Part shown: positions 45,552 through 53,136 of the stretch, in pieces
Numbering within the stretch: the first letter of the stretch is position 1
Layout: each line of letters begins with the position of its first letter
NCBI RefSeq assembly: GCF_020073745.1
Contig: NZ_JAIRAU010000056.1
Location: forward strand, 248,001 to 312,000
Length of the DNA: 64,000 bases
From: Nannocystis pusilla
Lineage (GTDB): Bacteria; Myxococcota_A; Polyangia; Nannocystales; Nannocystaceae
Direction: 5' to 3'
The notes under the pieces: generated by a model
What the model saw: the letters and a program-made list of their open reading frames with translations, nothing else
What the model was told of the DNA's origin: nothing
Database searches by the model: none
Program-made: the position numbers and the translations under genes

Positions 45552-46937
45552 ATGCCTTTGGGCCCCTTCAGCATCGTCATTGACGACAACGGTCAACAGC
45601 GCCTGGTCCCCGCCCAAGTGGGTGGCGGTGGCCAGGGCTCCGGCCCCGCCGCATCAAATGCCACGGCGAAGATCCCGCCCCTTGGGATCCAGACCATCGC
45701 GGGCACCGGCGGCCAAGTACAGTCGGCCAAGAATCGCAACCTGCTCGTGATCTTGCAGCTCACCGGCGATGGCAACGTCATCCTCCCGCCCCTCGGTCAG
45801 GCCGACGTCGGCGCCCGGATCACCTTTGTGCGCGACCTCGGGGATGGGGTCCCGACGATCGTCACCTCGGCCGCCACCGATGACGTCAACGAGGTCCAGA
45901 ACGCGGTCTTTGCCCCGTACCCGATGCGCTCGCTGCAGGACTCGGTGACGTACCTGCGGGTCCCCAACGGGTGGCAGCGCGAGCAGGGGACGCCGGCCAG
46001 GCCGATCATCGCTACTTCGGTGACGCCGATCGTCGTCCCGGCCGCACAGGAGGGGACCCAATACGTGGTCTCTCAGGTCGCAGGCCCGGCTACGCTCGAG
46101 CTTCCCAGCTCGGCCGCCGTCGCTGCACTCCGCGACGGCTTCCGGATCGTGATTCGTAACGCCGGCGATACGCACTTGCTGGTCCAGAGCGCCTACCAAT
46201 TCGACGCTATCAACGGCGTCCTCGACACGGCGAACAACCCGTACCTGGTGCCCCCCGGATCCGTCGCAATCCTGGAGGCCGCCCACAAGAACCCCTCGAC
46301 CGCGGCAGTCGTGTGGTTGGCCGTCCAGCAGAACGAAGACCCGGCGCCGATCATCTCGGCGTCCAACACAGTCGACGTCCCAGCATGGCGCGGCTTCGGT
46401 CGCCAGGTCGTCACTGCCTCCGATCCGGCTGCGACGGTCAACCTGCCCCCCCTTGCCGACCTGGCCATCGGCGCGAATGTCCTCGTCGAGGCAGCAGGCG
46501 GAGGTGGCTCTCTCGTCACGATCGTTCCGGATCCAGCGGACAACATCAACGGGTTGAACAACCGTCTGTTAACCGCGAATCGGGCCGCGTTGCTGGTGAG
46601 CGACGGAACTCAATGGGTGACGACGGACGGAGCTTGGTTCAGCTTGCCGCCGCAGGTTTCGGCGTCGAACCCGTTGAGCGTCATCCAGTGGATCGACTCG
46701 CCCAAGTTCGTGACCTCTACGGCGGCGGGCGCGGGCCATGCCATCAACCTGCCCTCTGCTGCGCTCCTGTCCTATGGGGCATGGTGCGTGATCCACAACA
46801 ACTCGGCTGATGCCGCCTCGATCGTCGCGGACGGGTCCGATACGATCAATACGGCCGCATCGGTCTCTGTCGCAGCCGGTGACTCGGCCGCGGTCTATCG
46901 GGTGACGGCGGGCTCCTGGTTCGCCGTGGGCGTCTGA
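45552..46937 (+). CDS. Spike/fibre-like protein with four beta repeats, 461 aa
   Basis: After a short N-terminal domain (residues 1-60), four repeats of about 75-95 residues occur near 64-141, 170-257, 286-357 and 388-460. Each has the form LPxxAxLxxGxxxxIxNxGD, a D-x-IN turn, then a hydrophobic Gly-x5-LxxxxxxW. Clear examples are VNLPPLADLAIGANVLVEAA, INLPSAALLSYGAWCVIHNN and VYRVTAGSWFAV. Such repeats are typical of phage receptor-binding fibres. AGAGGAGAGG is a strong ribosome site. The position after the candidate coat gene supports a vertex-spike role. Confidence 0.65.
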   Translation: MPLGPFSIVIDDNGQQRLVPAQVGGGGQGSGPAASNATAKIPPLGIQTIAGTGGQVQSAKNRNLLVILQLTGDGNVILPPLGQADVGARITFVRDLGDGVPTIVTSAATDDVNEVQNAVFAPYPMRSLQDSVTYLRVPNGWQREQGTPARPIIATSVTPIVVPAAQEGTQYVVSQVAGPATLELPSSAAVAALRDGFRIVIRNAGDTHLLVQSAYQFDAINGVLDTANNPYLVPPGSVAILEAAHKNPSTAAVVWLAVQQNEDPAPIISASNTVDVPAWRGFGRQVVTASDPAATVNLPPLADLAIGANVLVEAAGGGGSLVTIVPDPADNINGLNNRLLTANRAALLVSDGTQWVTTDGAWFSLPPQVSASNPLSVIQWIDSPKFVTSTAAGAGHAINLPSAALLSYGAWCVIHNNSADAASIVADGSDTINTAASVSVAAGDSAAVYRVTAGSWFAVGV

Positions 46938-46965
46938 TCTTCTTCTCGCTCTCGGAGGGCTATCT

Positions 46966-47922
46966 ATGGCCGACAACACACTTGTGTACGGCGGGCTCGC
47001 CGCCCTGCTGTTCCTGGCTTTCGGCGGGAAGGCTTCCGCGAAGCCCTCGGAGCCGAAGCCCTCGGACCCCGAGGACGAGATCATCCCGTTGCCGGACGAC
47101 GACTCGGGCGACGACGACGAGGTCATTCCTGTCCCCGACGATGTGCCGTCGGCCAACTGGGGAGCCACGCCAGCGAAGTGGTTGATCCCCTTCGCTACGG
47201 CGGAGTCAGCGACTCAGGGCACCTTGCCCGGTCTCGCCCGCTACATGGCAATTCGTTCGTGGACGGCCTACAGGGCTGGCCAAGGTCTGGTGAGCTTCGC
47301 TGAAGCTCAGGCGATCGCCGCTGCGGCACCGAACCTGTGCCGCCAGTGCCACAACACTTCTGCGAGCGAGCGCAACGCGAGCTGCCGAGGGATCGAAAGG
47401 GTGACGCTTCCGAAGGGAACCAAGGGCCCTTGCGGCGGCGTGGGGGCCTACGAGGCGAGCAAGGTTTGGCCGGTGAGCCCTTACAACGCCGCATGGAAGG
47501 ACTTCGGGTCGGCTGGCCTTATGGACATCTTGGCGTCCACGGCCCTCTACACCGGAAAGCACGAGGGCTTCACGCCGCTCTTGAACGAGAAGCCCGAGAT
47601 CCTCTACGACCCCCGGGCGCAGATGTACATCATCGGCGTGATGGTCTACAGGATCGTCAAGGGATCCTATCCGGTGCTGTCACCGACCCCTCGGGAGACC
47701 TGGACCAAGATCCACCGAGTGGTGAGCACGGGTTCGCTCTCGAACTCGGCCGCGAACATCGCCGTGGGTACCCGCTTCCAGAACAGGGCCGCGGAATTGG
47801 GGATCGACTTGGACAAGTTCGATGAGCTCTCGGGCGGCGGCATGCCCACCCTGCAGACGATCGGCAACTGGCCGGGCGCGCAAGCCTACTCGGATGCTCT
47901 CGCCGGGATCCAGGTGGGCTGA
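46966..47922 (+). CDS. Membrane-anchored lytic-transglycosylase-like (SLT) virion protein
   Basis: The 318-aa protein begins with an N-terminal membrane segment (LVYGGLAALLFLAFGG) and an acidic linker to residue 62. The C-terminal part has the SLT pattern: a Glu at 163 in AYEASKVWPVSP, 21 residues later SAGLMDILASTA (compare GLMQIMPSTA), and later YDPRAQMYIIGVMVYRI (compare DPxxNIxxGxxYL). Four Cys near 125-156 may form disulfides. It would cut peptidoglycan glycan strands on entry or exit. Together with the anchor this fits a virion-membrane-associated lysin. Confidence 0.65.
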   Translation: MADNTLVYGGLAALLFLAFGGKASAKPSEPKPSDPEDEIIPLPDDDSGDDDEVIPVPDDVPSANWGATPAKWLIPFATAESATQGTLPGLARYMAIRSWTAYRAGQGLVSFAEAQAIAAAAPNLCRQCHNTSASERNASCRGIERVTLPKGTKGPCGGVGAYEASKVWPVSPYNAAWKDFGSAGLMDILASTALYTGKHEGFTPLLNEKPEILYDPRAQMYIIGVMVYRIVKGSYPVLSPTPRETWTKIHRVVSTGSLSNSAANIAVGTRFQNRAAELGIDLDKFDELSGGGMPTLQTIGNWPGAQAYSDALAGIQVG

Positions 47923-47924
47923 CC

Positions 47925-48488
47925 ATGCCCGGCGAGTCCATCGGCCGTTTTGGCCCGTTGACGACCTACGGCGGCCGCACGGAGGGCCAGCCGTGTACCG
48001 GCTTGCTCGATGTCTGTGACGACCACGACGTGAACGCGTGGCTTGAGCAGGCCAAGCATTGGACCGCGCTTGCGAAGCAAGTTCGGGAAACCGTCGTCGA
48101 GACTTGGGGACCCGACATCGCGTTGTGGCCGCAGAAGGTCGGCTTCGGCGAGATCAGCTTCAACGAGTCGATCAACCTGCTCGCTGGCGAGCAAGGTTGG
48201 CTCGACAGCAGCAAGGTCGCCAACGCGATCGAGGTCCAAAGGCTCGCCAAGACCGCGATGGAGCTGTGGTTCCAGGCGCTCGAGCAGAAGTACGGGAAGC
48301 CCCTTGAGGTCGACCCAGAGGGCTTGGGCTACGACGGCTTGTCGGATCCCGAGAACTTGCCGCCGGTGATCGTTCCCGAGCTTCCCGAGCTGCCGAATCT
48401 CGGCCTCGGAGGCGTCGGAGGAGTCCTGCGAATGGCCCTGTGGGGCGGCGGCTTGTACCTCGCCTACAAGGTTCTCGTGGACAAGTGA
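47925..48488 (+). CDS. 187-aa protein with C-terminal membrane helix
   Basis: The soluble part has VNAWLEQAKHWTALAKQVRETVVETWGPDIALWPQKVGFGEISFNESINLLAGEQGWLDSSKVANAIEVQRLAKTAMELWFQALEQKYG. The tail is Pro-rich (VIVPELPELPNLGLGG), followed by a terminal helix VLRMALWGGGLYLAYKVLVDK. It begins 2 bp after the SLT-like gene. A single C-terminal helix is shared with other proteins of the operon and suggests insertion in an internal or host membrane. Confidence 0.62.
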   Translation: MPGESIGRFGPLTTYGGRTEGQPCTGLLDVCDDHDVNAWLEQAKHWTALAKQVRETVVETWGPDIALWPQKVGFGEISFNESINLLAGEQGWLDSSKVANAIEVQRLAKTAMELWFQALEQKYGKPLEVDPEGLGYDGLSDPENLPPVIVPELPELPNLGLGGVGGVLRMALWGGGLYLAYKVLVDK

Positions 48489-48494
48489 GGCTGT

Positions 48495-48902
48495 ATGCCC
48501 AAACGAAAGATCTCACCCTCGAACAAGCGCAGGATCCTCTTGGCGGCCAAGGCTCGCTACGAGCGCGCCGCAGCCAAGGCCGCAGCGGCGCTCGAGGCTT
48601 GTATGTCTTGCAGCACCGACAAGCTCAAGAAGGGCTTGGCGGGCATCGAGGCTGACGGCGAGAAAGAACGCAAGGCTCTCTTGGCGCGTCTCGGCTTGAG
48701 CGAGAGGGACGCGTCCGAGTTGCTTTCCGGCCGGTCCGTTGCGGGCAAGAAGGCCTCGAAGAAGAAGACCTCGAAGAAGGCAGCCGCGGCCGCAGCTCCG
48801 GCGAAGAAGGCCTCGAAGAAGAAGGCCTCGAAGAAGAAGGCCTCGAAGAAGAAGACCTCGAAGAAGAAGACCGCGAAGAAGAAGGCTTCCAAGAAGGGAT
48901 GA
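48495..48902 (+). CDS. Lys-rich DNA-condensing-type protein, 135 aa
   Basis: The helical N-terminal half (SNKRRILLAAKARYERAAAKAAAALEACMSC ... EADGEKERKALLARLGLSERDASELL) is followed from about residue 84 by repeats of the type KKASKKKTSKK. They are encoded by a tandem AAGAAGGCCTCGAAG repeat (about 48745-48900). Such tails resemble histone H1-like and viral core proteins that neutralise DNA. It is probably packaged with the genome or used to compact it. Confidence 0.7.
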   Translation: MPKRKISPSNKRRILLAAKARYERAAAKAAAALEACMSCSTDKLKKGLAGIEADGEKERKALLARLGLSERDASELLSGRSVAGKKASKKKTSKKAAAAAAPAKKASKKKASKKKASKKKTSKKKTAKKKASKKG

Positions 48903-48908
48903 TCCCCC

Positions 48909-50810
48909 GTGAAGCTCTCGAGCAACGATCCGATCTTTGACCGGGTGCCGGCTGAGTTCTTCAGTCCGTTCCCGAGCGATGACGCGTTGCTTGACCAGAA
49001 GTTCGCCGCCCTCATGGAGGGGGTTGTTCCCGACGAGTTTGGGAAGCTCGGCACCATCGGCCAAGCCATCTTCACGCGGGCTCAAGCGCGAGCTTGGCGC
49101 GATGCCTTGGCCCTTGCGAACAAGGCCAAGGCCACCATCGCCGGCGACATCCCGACCAATTGGCTCCCGCGGATCGCATGGCTGGACAAGCTACGGCCCG
49201 GCGTCGAGGCTTTCGAGGGCCTCTGGGCTGAGGTCGATTGGAGCACAAGCCGCGACCCCGTGATGCTCGGCAAGGATGTGGCCGAGGTCGGCTTGCAGAC
49301 AGCCTTGAATTTTGTGGGCGCCGTGCCGATCGTCGGCAAGCTCATGGCGGGGATCGTGGGCCTCGGAGATTTCATCTCGCGGCTCTTCGATTCTCCCGCC
49401 CCGATTCAACAGAAGCGGATCCTTCTGCCTTGGGGCAGCTACAGCAAGAGCACGGACCAAGACCTCGTGCAGAAGTTCTTGGTTGAGACCTACTGCCCCG
49501 GCGTCGACTGGACCAACATTTTCTTGCCTCCGTTCGAACCCGTCCCTTGGAAGATCGCCGATGGGGTCCAGGACGGTGAGATCGTCGGGCAGATGTTCGC
49601 GCCGATCTCCGGCGGACAGGTCGCCTGGAGCACTACAGGCCTCGGCGCCATGCCGGGAACCGAGCGCGTAGCGGGGCTCATTCAAAGCCCCAAGGTCCCG
49701 CAGGCCGATCCTCGCCTGCTCAGGTACTTCTCGGACGGCACCATGTTTCGGTGGGGACGGGCTCTCACCGACACCGGCGACTTCCTCCCCGCGTTCGCAC
49801 AGACCTGCACGCTCTTGTGGCAGCAGTGCCAGAAGGGCGGCTCGCCCGACATGTACAAGCTCGATCTCGACAAGATCGAGCTCGCTTGGGAGGAGTACTT
49901 CGGGACCTTCTTCGAATCGGTTTGGTCCGAGTTTGCCAAGGACGAGTGGGCTGGGGAATTCGCAGCTCCGTACCTCGCAGTGACCGGCGCCAAGACAAGG
50001 CTCGGCTTGAAGCGCAACGGCTATGATCCCTTGCCGAGGCCGATGCCGGCCCCGTTGATCACCCCGAAGATCTTCGCGGAGGGCGCAGGCACCGTGTTGA
50101 CGAGGAATTCGTGCGCATGGCTCGAGCCGCGGCAAGGCCCGACCTGGCCGTACCCCGAGGGCTCGTACAGCACCGCGCAGCTCGGGCCCTACCCGCCGCC
50201 CTACAAGCGGGTGAATCAACGCATTGCCCTCTCGGGTGGGCCTGCATGGCCGATCGGTTCTCCTCTGTCGGCAGGCGCGAAATGCCGGCCGTGGCCGGAG
50301 CCCGAGGACTTGCTCGTCAAGTACAGCTCGCCGTTCGAGGCGATGATCAAGCCGGCAATCGACCGCATGCGGCAGCTCCAGACGAAGTGCCTCACCAGCA
50401 CCTTGGTCACCGCCTACGTGCGGGTCACGGAGAGCGGCGGCATGCCGCCGTATGCCGCCTTCGCAGCCTCACCGACCCTGAGAGCCAAGGCCCTGGACGC
50501 GCGGCAGCTCTTGCTCGCCCACGAGGCTCGCTTCGGGATCTTGCTCTCCGACGTCGACGAGGTTGACCCGGCCTTCGCGGATCAGCTTCGAGCTTCGGGC
50601 GTAACGAACAGCCCCGCACAGCTCGCGCAAGCTCGAGGGCTGGGGCTCAAGATTGGACAGGGCGGCAAGGGCGGTGAGGACGAACTTCCCTCGGCCCTCC
50701 CGCCGCAGGGTGGCTCACCATGGGCCCCACCTGATCGTCCGAGCTCGGGCGGCGGTGGTGCTGGCCTTGCGATCGCAGGGGTCGGACTCGGAGCCCTGTT
50801 GCTCCTGTGA
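48909..50810 (+). CDS. Largest operon protein, 633 aa, internal amphipathic and C-terminal membrane helix
   Basis: The protein starts at GTG 48909. Residues about 120-160 form a Gly/Ala-rich hydrophobic stretch (GLQTALNFVGAVPIVGKLMAGIVGLGDFISRLF). The middle is rich in Trp, Pro and Tyr (WSEFAKDEWAGEFAAPYL, GPTWPYPEGSYSTAQLGPYPPPYKR). The end is Gly-rich followed by AGLAIAGVGLGALLLL at the C-terminus. No Walker motif or known family is seen. It could be an adsorption/membrane-penetration or vertex protein. Confidence 0.6.
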   Translation: MKLSSNDPIFDRVPAEFFSPFPSDDALLDQKFAALMEGVVPDEFGKLGTIGQAIFTRAQARAWRDALALANKAKATIAGDIPTNWLPRIAWLDKLRPGVEAFEGLWAEVDWSTSRDPVMLGKDVAEVGLQTALNFVGAVPIVGKLMAGIVGLGDFISRLFDSPAPIQQKRILLPWGSYSKSTDQDLVQKFLVETYCPGVDWTNIFLPPFEPVPWKIADGVQDGEIVGQMFAPISGGQVAWSTTGLGAMPGTERVAGLIQSPKVPQADPRLLRYFSDGTMFRWGRALTDTGDFLPAFAQTCTLLWQQCQKGGSPDMYKLDLDKIELAWEEYFGTFFESVWSEFAKDEWAGEFAAPYLAVTGAKTRLGLKRNGYDPLPRPMPAPLITPKIFAEGAGTVLTRNSCAWLEPRQGPTWPYPEGSYSTAQLGPYPPPYKRVNQRIALSGGPAWPIGSPLSAGAKCRPWPEPEDLLVKYSSPFEAMIKPAIDRMRQLQTKCLTSTLVTAYVRVTESGGMPPYAAFAASPTLRAKALDARQLLLAHEARFGILLSDVDEVDPAFADQLRASGVTNSPAQLAQARGLGLKIGQGGKGGEDELPSALPPQGGSPWAPPDRPSSGGGGAGLAIAGVGLGALLLL

Positions 50811-50817
50811 GGTACGT

Positions 50818-51000
50818 ATGGCGTTCAGCAAAGACCCAGGGCTCAAGCTCAACATCTACAGCGGCCAGCGGCCTACGGCAGCCAAGGTGCTGCCTGCTGG
50901 ACCGACCGGCTTCAAGAACACCGGCGGCGGATCCGGCTCAGGGGGCGGAGGGATCGCGATCGTCGCGGTCGTCCTGGCCGCCGTGTTCCTGCTGAAGTGA
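50818..51000 (+). CDS. 60-aa single-TM micro-protein
   Basis: It begins MAFSKDPGLKLNIYSGQRPTAAKVLPAGPTGFKNTGG, then a Gly/Ser hinge and a C-terminal helix GIAIVAVVLAAVFLLK. It lies 7 bp after the preceding stop, with GAGG before the ATG. The Gly-hinge plus terminal helix copies the C-terminus of the 633-aa protein. It is probably a minor virion membrane protein. Confidence 0.65.
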   Translation: MAFSKDPGLKLNIYSGQRPTAAKVLPAGPTGFKNTGGGSGSGGGGIAIVAVVLAAVFLLK

Positions 51001-51007
51001 GGCCCTT

Positions 51008-51148
51008 GTGGACTGCCTCGCCGCATACGAAGTCATCGCTGGAGCCTCCCTCGGGATCTTCATCGCCGGCGGGGCCCTCGTCCTGGCCTACAGGTTCCTC
51101 GACCCGACCCCCCCGTCCGAAGCCGAGGAAGACGACGACCTCGATTAA
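51008..51148 (+). CDS. 46-aa membrane micro-protein
   Basis: The GTG at 51008 opens a frame encoding MDCLAAYEVIAGASLGIFIAGGALVLAYRFLDPTPPSEAEEDDDLD. It has one hydrophobic helix and an acidic tail. It lies 7 bp after the previous stop and is too short for usual gene calls. Composition and position support it as the end of the rightward operon; holin-like activity is one option. Confidence 0.55.
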   Translation: MDCLAAYEVIAGASLGIFIAGGALVLAYRFLDPTPPSEAEEDDDLD

Positions 51149-51170
51149 CAGCCGATGTACTCAGGTGTGT

Positions 51171-51251
51171 ATGGGCGCCTGGTTCCTCGTCGTGATGCTC
51201 GTCTGTTCCGAAGTCCACGACCGCTGGCGTCGGCGAGGACGGAGTCCGTAA
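51171..51251 (+). CDS. Possible 26-aa membrane peptide
   Basis: MGAWFLVVMLVCSEVHDRWRRRGRSP has a hydrophobic start and basic end. It lies 22 bp after the 46-aa gene but without a clear ribosome site. It may be a real micro-protein or chance. Confidence 0.25.
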   Translation: MGAWFLVVMLVCSEVHDRWRRRGRSP

Positions 51252-51277
51252 AGCTCGGTCGGCTCCCTGGCGCGCCA

Positions 51278-52261
51278 CTAGAAACTGCCGGGCGGCATCG
51301 GGCTTGGGCTCCAGTATTCGCCCGCAAACGGCGGGATGTACTGCTTGCCCAACGGGTGCAACGGGAGGTCAACGTTCTCGAAGATGCGAGAGTGATGGTC
51401 TTCAGTCTTCAAGGCGAAGCGTCCCCAGCGGGTTCGGAGCAACCCGATCCCGTACTGCGCGGTGAGCAAAACGTGAACGGCGGCAACGGCATTGAGCGCT
51501 CTGGAGAAGGTCGCTTCCTTAAGGCCCTCCATGCGATCATGCTTTGTCGCGTTGTAAGCGTTGTACCAGTCGAGGCTTTGAGACGGCGGACCTTCGCCCC
51601 ATCCGTGGAAAGGCTGCAGTGGAGGGTAGTCGGGGTAGCGTACGAGCCTGGATGAAATGTGGCCGAGCTTCAGCACCGGGTAGGTCTTCACGTAGTCGTT
51701 CGTGCTCCAGTGCTTTCCGTTGCTCTGGCAACCATGCGATAGCATCACCCTCTTGAGGAGATTTTCGACCTCCGTGCAGGCGAGGATAAGGAGGCGCCTG
51801 ATCCCATGGCCGAAGGCCATTTCGTTGGGAGATGGATTTGGGCTGCCCTTGTACGGTTCGATGATCTGAAAAAGGCTCTCCAAGTCGCGCTCGAGTAATT
51901 CGAAATTCACGATGTCGCTCGTGAATTCCTGGCCATACATAGAAGCGGGCTCGGGGCCAGCCTTCTGCCTCCAGACACGAGGGTGAAATTTCCCCGGCGG
52001 CATGCTGGCTTGTGCGACCTCGCTGAGGTGCCACTCGGGATGCATCTTCTGCAGCAGGTCTTTCACGGCTTCAGCGTTGAGCTGATCGGGAGCATTAGAC
52101 CTATGAGGCTCTTCGCCGAGTAGGTACTCCGTGTCGAGTTGGTAGAAGAAGGTGCCATCTGGACGGCACCAAAAGGTGCCATCCTGCGGATATGGGCTGT
52201 CGACACCCCTCATGGTCATGCGAAAGCGGAAGTTGGGGGGGTTCATGTTGCCCAGGATCAA
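51278..52261 (-). CDS. 327-aa protein with HEPN-like C-terminal region
   Basis: The protein contains RRLLILACTEVENLLKRVMLSHGCQS, then SLDWYNAYNATKHDRMEGLKEATFSRALNAVAAVHVLLTAQYG. The AYNxxKHDR segment within a helical pair is seen in HEPN-like and related nucleic-acid-associated families. GC is low, and the gene is convergent with the structural operon. It is likely an accessory or defence gene. ATG codons at 52261 and 52246 are both possible. Confidence 0.5.
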   Translation of the reverse strand: MILGNMNPPNFRFRMTMRGVDSPYPQDGTFWCRPDGTFFYQLDTEYLLGEEPHRSNAPDQLNAEAVKDLLQKMHPEWHLSEVAQASMPPGKFHPRVWRQKAGPEPASMYGQEFTSDIVNFELLERDLESLFQIIEPYKGSPNPSPNEMAFGHGIRRLLILACTEVENLLKRVMLSHGCQSNGKHWSTNDYVKTYPVLKLGHISSRLVRYPDYPPLQPFHGWGEGPPSQSLDWYNAYNATKHDRMEGLKEATFSRALNAVAAVHVLLTAQYGIGLLRTRWGRFALKTEDHHSRIFENVDLPLHPLGKQYIPPFAGEYWSPSPMPPGSF

Positions 52262-52373
52262 GCTGCGGCAAGCGACTCACAAGCAGTCCACATTTGAGGA
52301 AGGATCACTGGGCCGAGCTGGCGATGTCGTTCTGGTTGGCGGTCTCGTGCCCGTGATGGACGACTGGTAGCCG

Positions 52374-52745
52374 CTACTCGACCGGGCGCTGCTTCCACTT
52401 CGCCAGGGCTTCTGCTTCATGAGCGCCTTCGATGTAGACCAGGATCTTAAACGTGCCATCGTGGGGCCAGTCGAGCAGTACGTAGTGGTGAACCGGCTTG
52501 AGGTGCTTGTTCAGGCCATCGAAGACCGCTTCGAGCTCCCGCTCGCGCGCCTCCCGTACTCCCTGATCGTTGGTCAGAACTCCTCTATGCGCGACGCTGA
52601 AGTGTATGTGCCGATAGTTGTCGTTCGGTCGGAGGGCGCCATCTCTAACCCACTTGCAATCGGCGGCAGGATGCTTTTTCAGGAACGCGAGAACGTAGTC
52701 GCGTACTTCCTTCAGGTCGATCACTTCGCGGACGGGGGTGGTCAT
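52374..52745 (-). CDS. 123-aa hypothetical protein
   Basis: It begins MTTPVREVIDLKEVRDYVLAFLKKHPAADCKWVRDGALRPNDNYRHIHFSVAHRGVLTNDQGVREARERELEAVFDGLNKHLKPVHHYVLLDWPHDGTFKILVYIEGAHEAEALAKWKQR, an alpha/beta protein. AAGGAG lies 9 bp before the ATG at 52745, which decides the start. No family is recognised. Confidence 0.6.
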   Translation of the reverse strand: MTTPVREVIDLKEVRDYVLAFLKKHPAADCKWVRDGALRPNDNYRHIHFSVAHRGVLTNDQGVREARERELEAVFDGLNKHLKPVHHYVLLDWPHDGTFKILVYIEGAHEAEALAKWKQRPVE

Positions 52746-52862
52746 GCGACCATGCTCCTTGTCCGTGGGCATCCTCGCAAGTCGTTCCTACAGGTGTGCG
52801 ACAGCGCTCTTTTCGGTGCGCGGTACCGCTCGGCCACTCGTGCGCGACGACGCCCATCGGCC

Positions 52863-53129
52863 TCACACGCGGTGGAACCAGGTATGGCGCCCGAACCGGT
52901 TGCCCACGATGAGACCACGGTCGACGAGGTCGACGAGGATCTTCCGCGCGGTCGATCGGGCCACCCCTAGCACCCGCGCCGCGCGCCTGGGGGTCCAGTG
53001 TCCTCCCCGCTTGATCCTGGGGAGCAGGTCTTGCTCCCGTTCGGAGAGGGGGAGCAGGTCCTCTCGCAGGAACCTGGTCCGGAGCGCGAGCCTGAAGGTT
53101 GAGAGTTTGTAGTTGCGGGTCGTGGGCAT
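52863..53129 (-). CDS. Winged-helix DNA-binding protein, 88 aa
   Basis: The protein has LSEREQDLLPRIKRGGHWTPRRAARVLGVARSTARKILVDLVDRGLIVGNRFGRHTWFHRV, a winged HTH with recognition helix ARSTARKILVDL. It lies 8 bp after the serine recombinase stop in the same leftward operon. It may regulate the rep-recombinase operon. Confidence 0.7.
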   Translation of the reverse strand: MPTTRNYKLSTFRLALRTRFLREDLLPLSEREQDLLPRIKRGGHWTPRRAARVLGVARSTARKILVDLVDRGLIVGNRFGRHTWFHRV

Positions 53130-53136
53130 GTCCCTC

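Noticed and set aside
46966..47200. Glu80 in FATAESATQG taken as the transglycosylase catalytic residue
   Set aside because: It is about 104 residues before the GLM block; Glu163 has the right 21-residue spacing.
44484..51148. Filamentous (inovirus) interpretation of the element
   Set aside because: The rep-like gene would fit, but no Zot-type ATPase, secretin or short signal-peptide coat gene is seen, and the large virion-type proteins do not fit.
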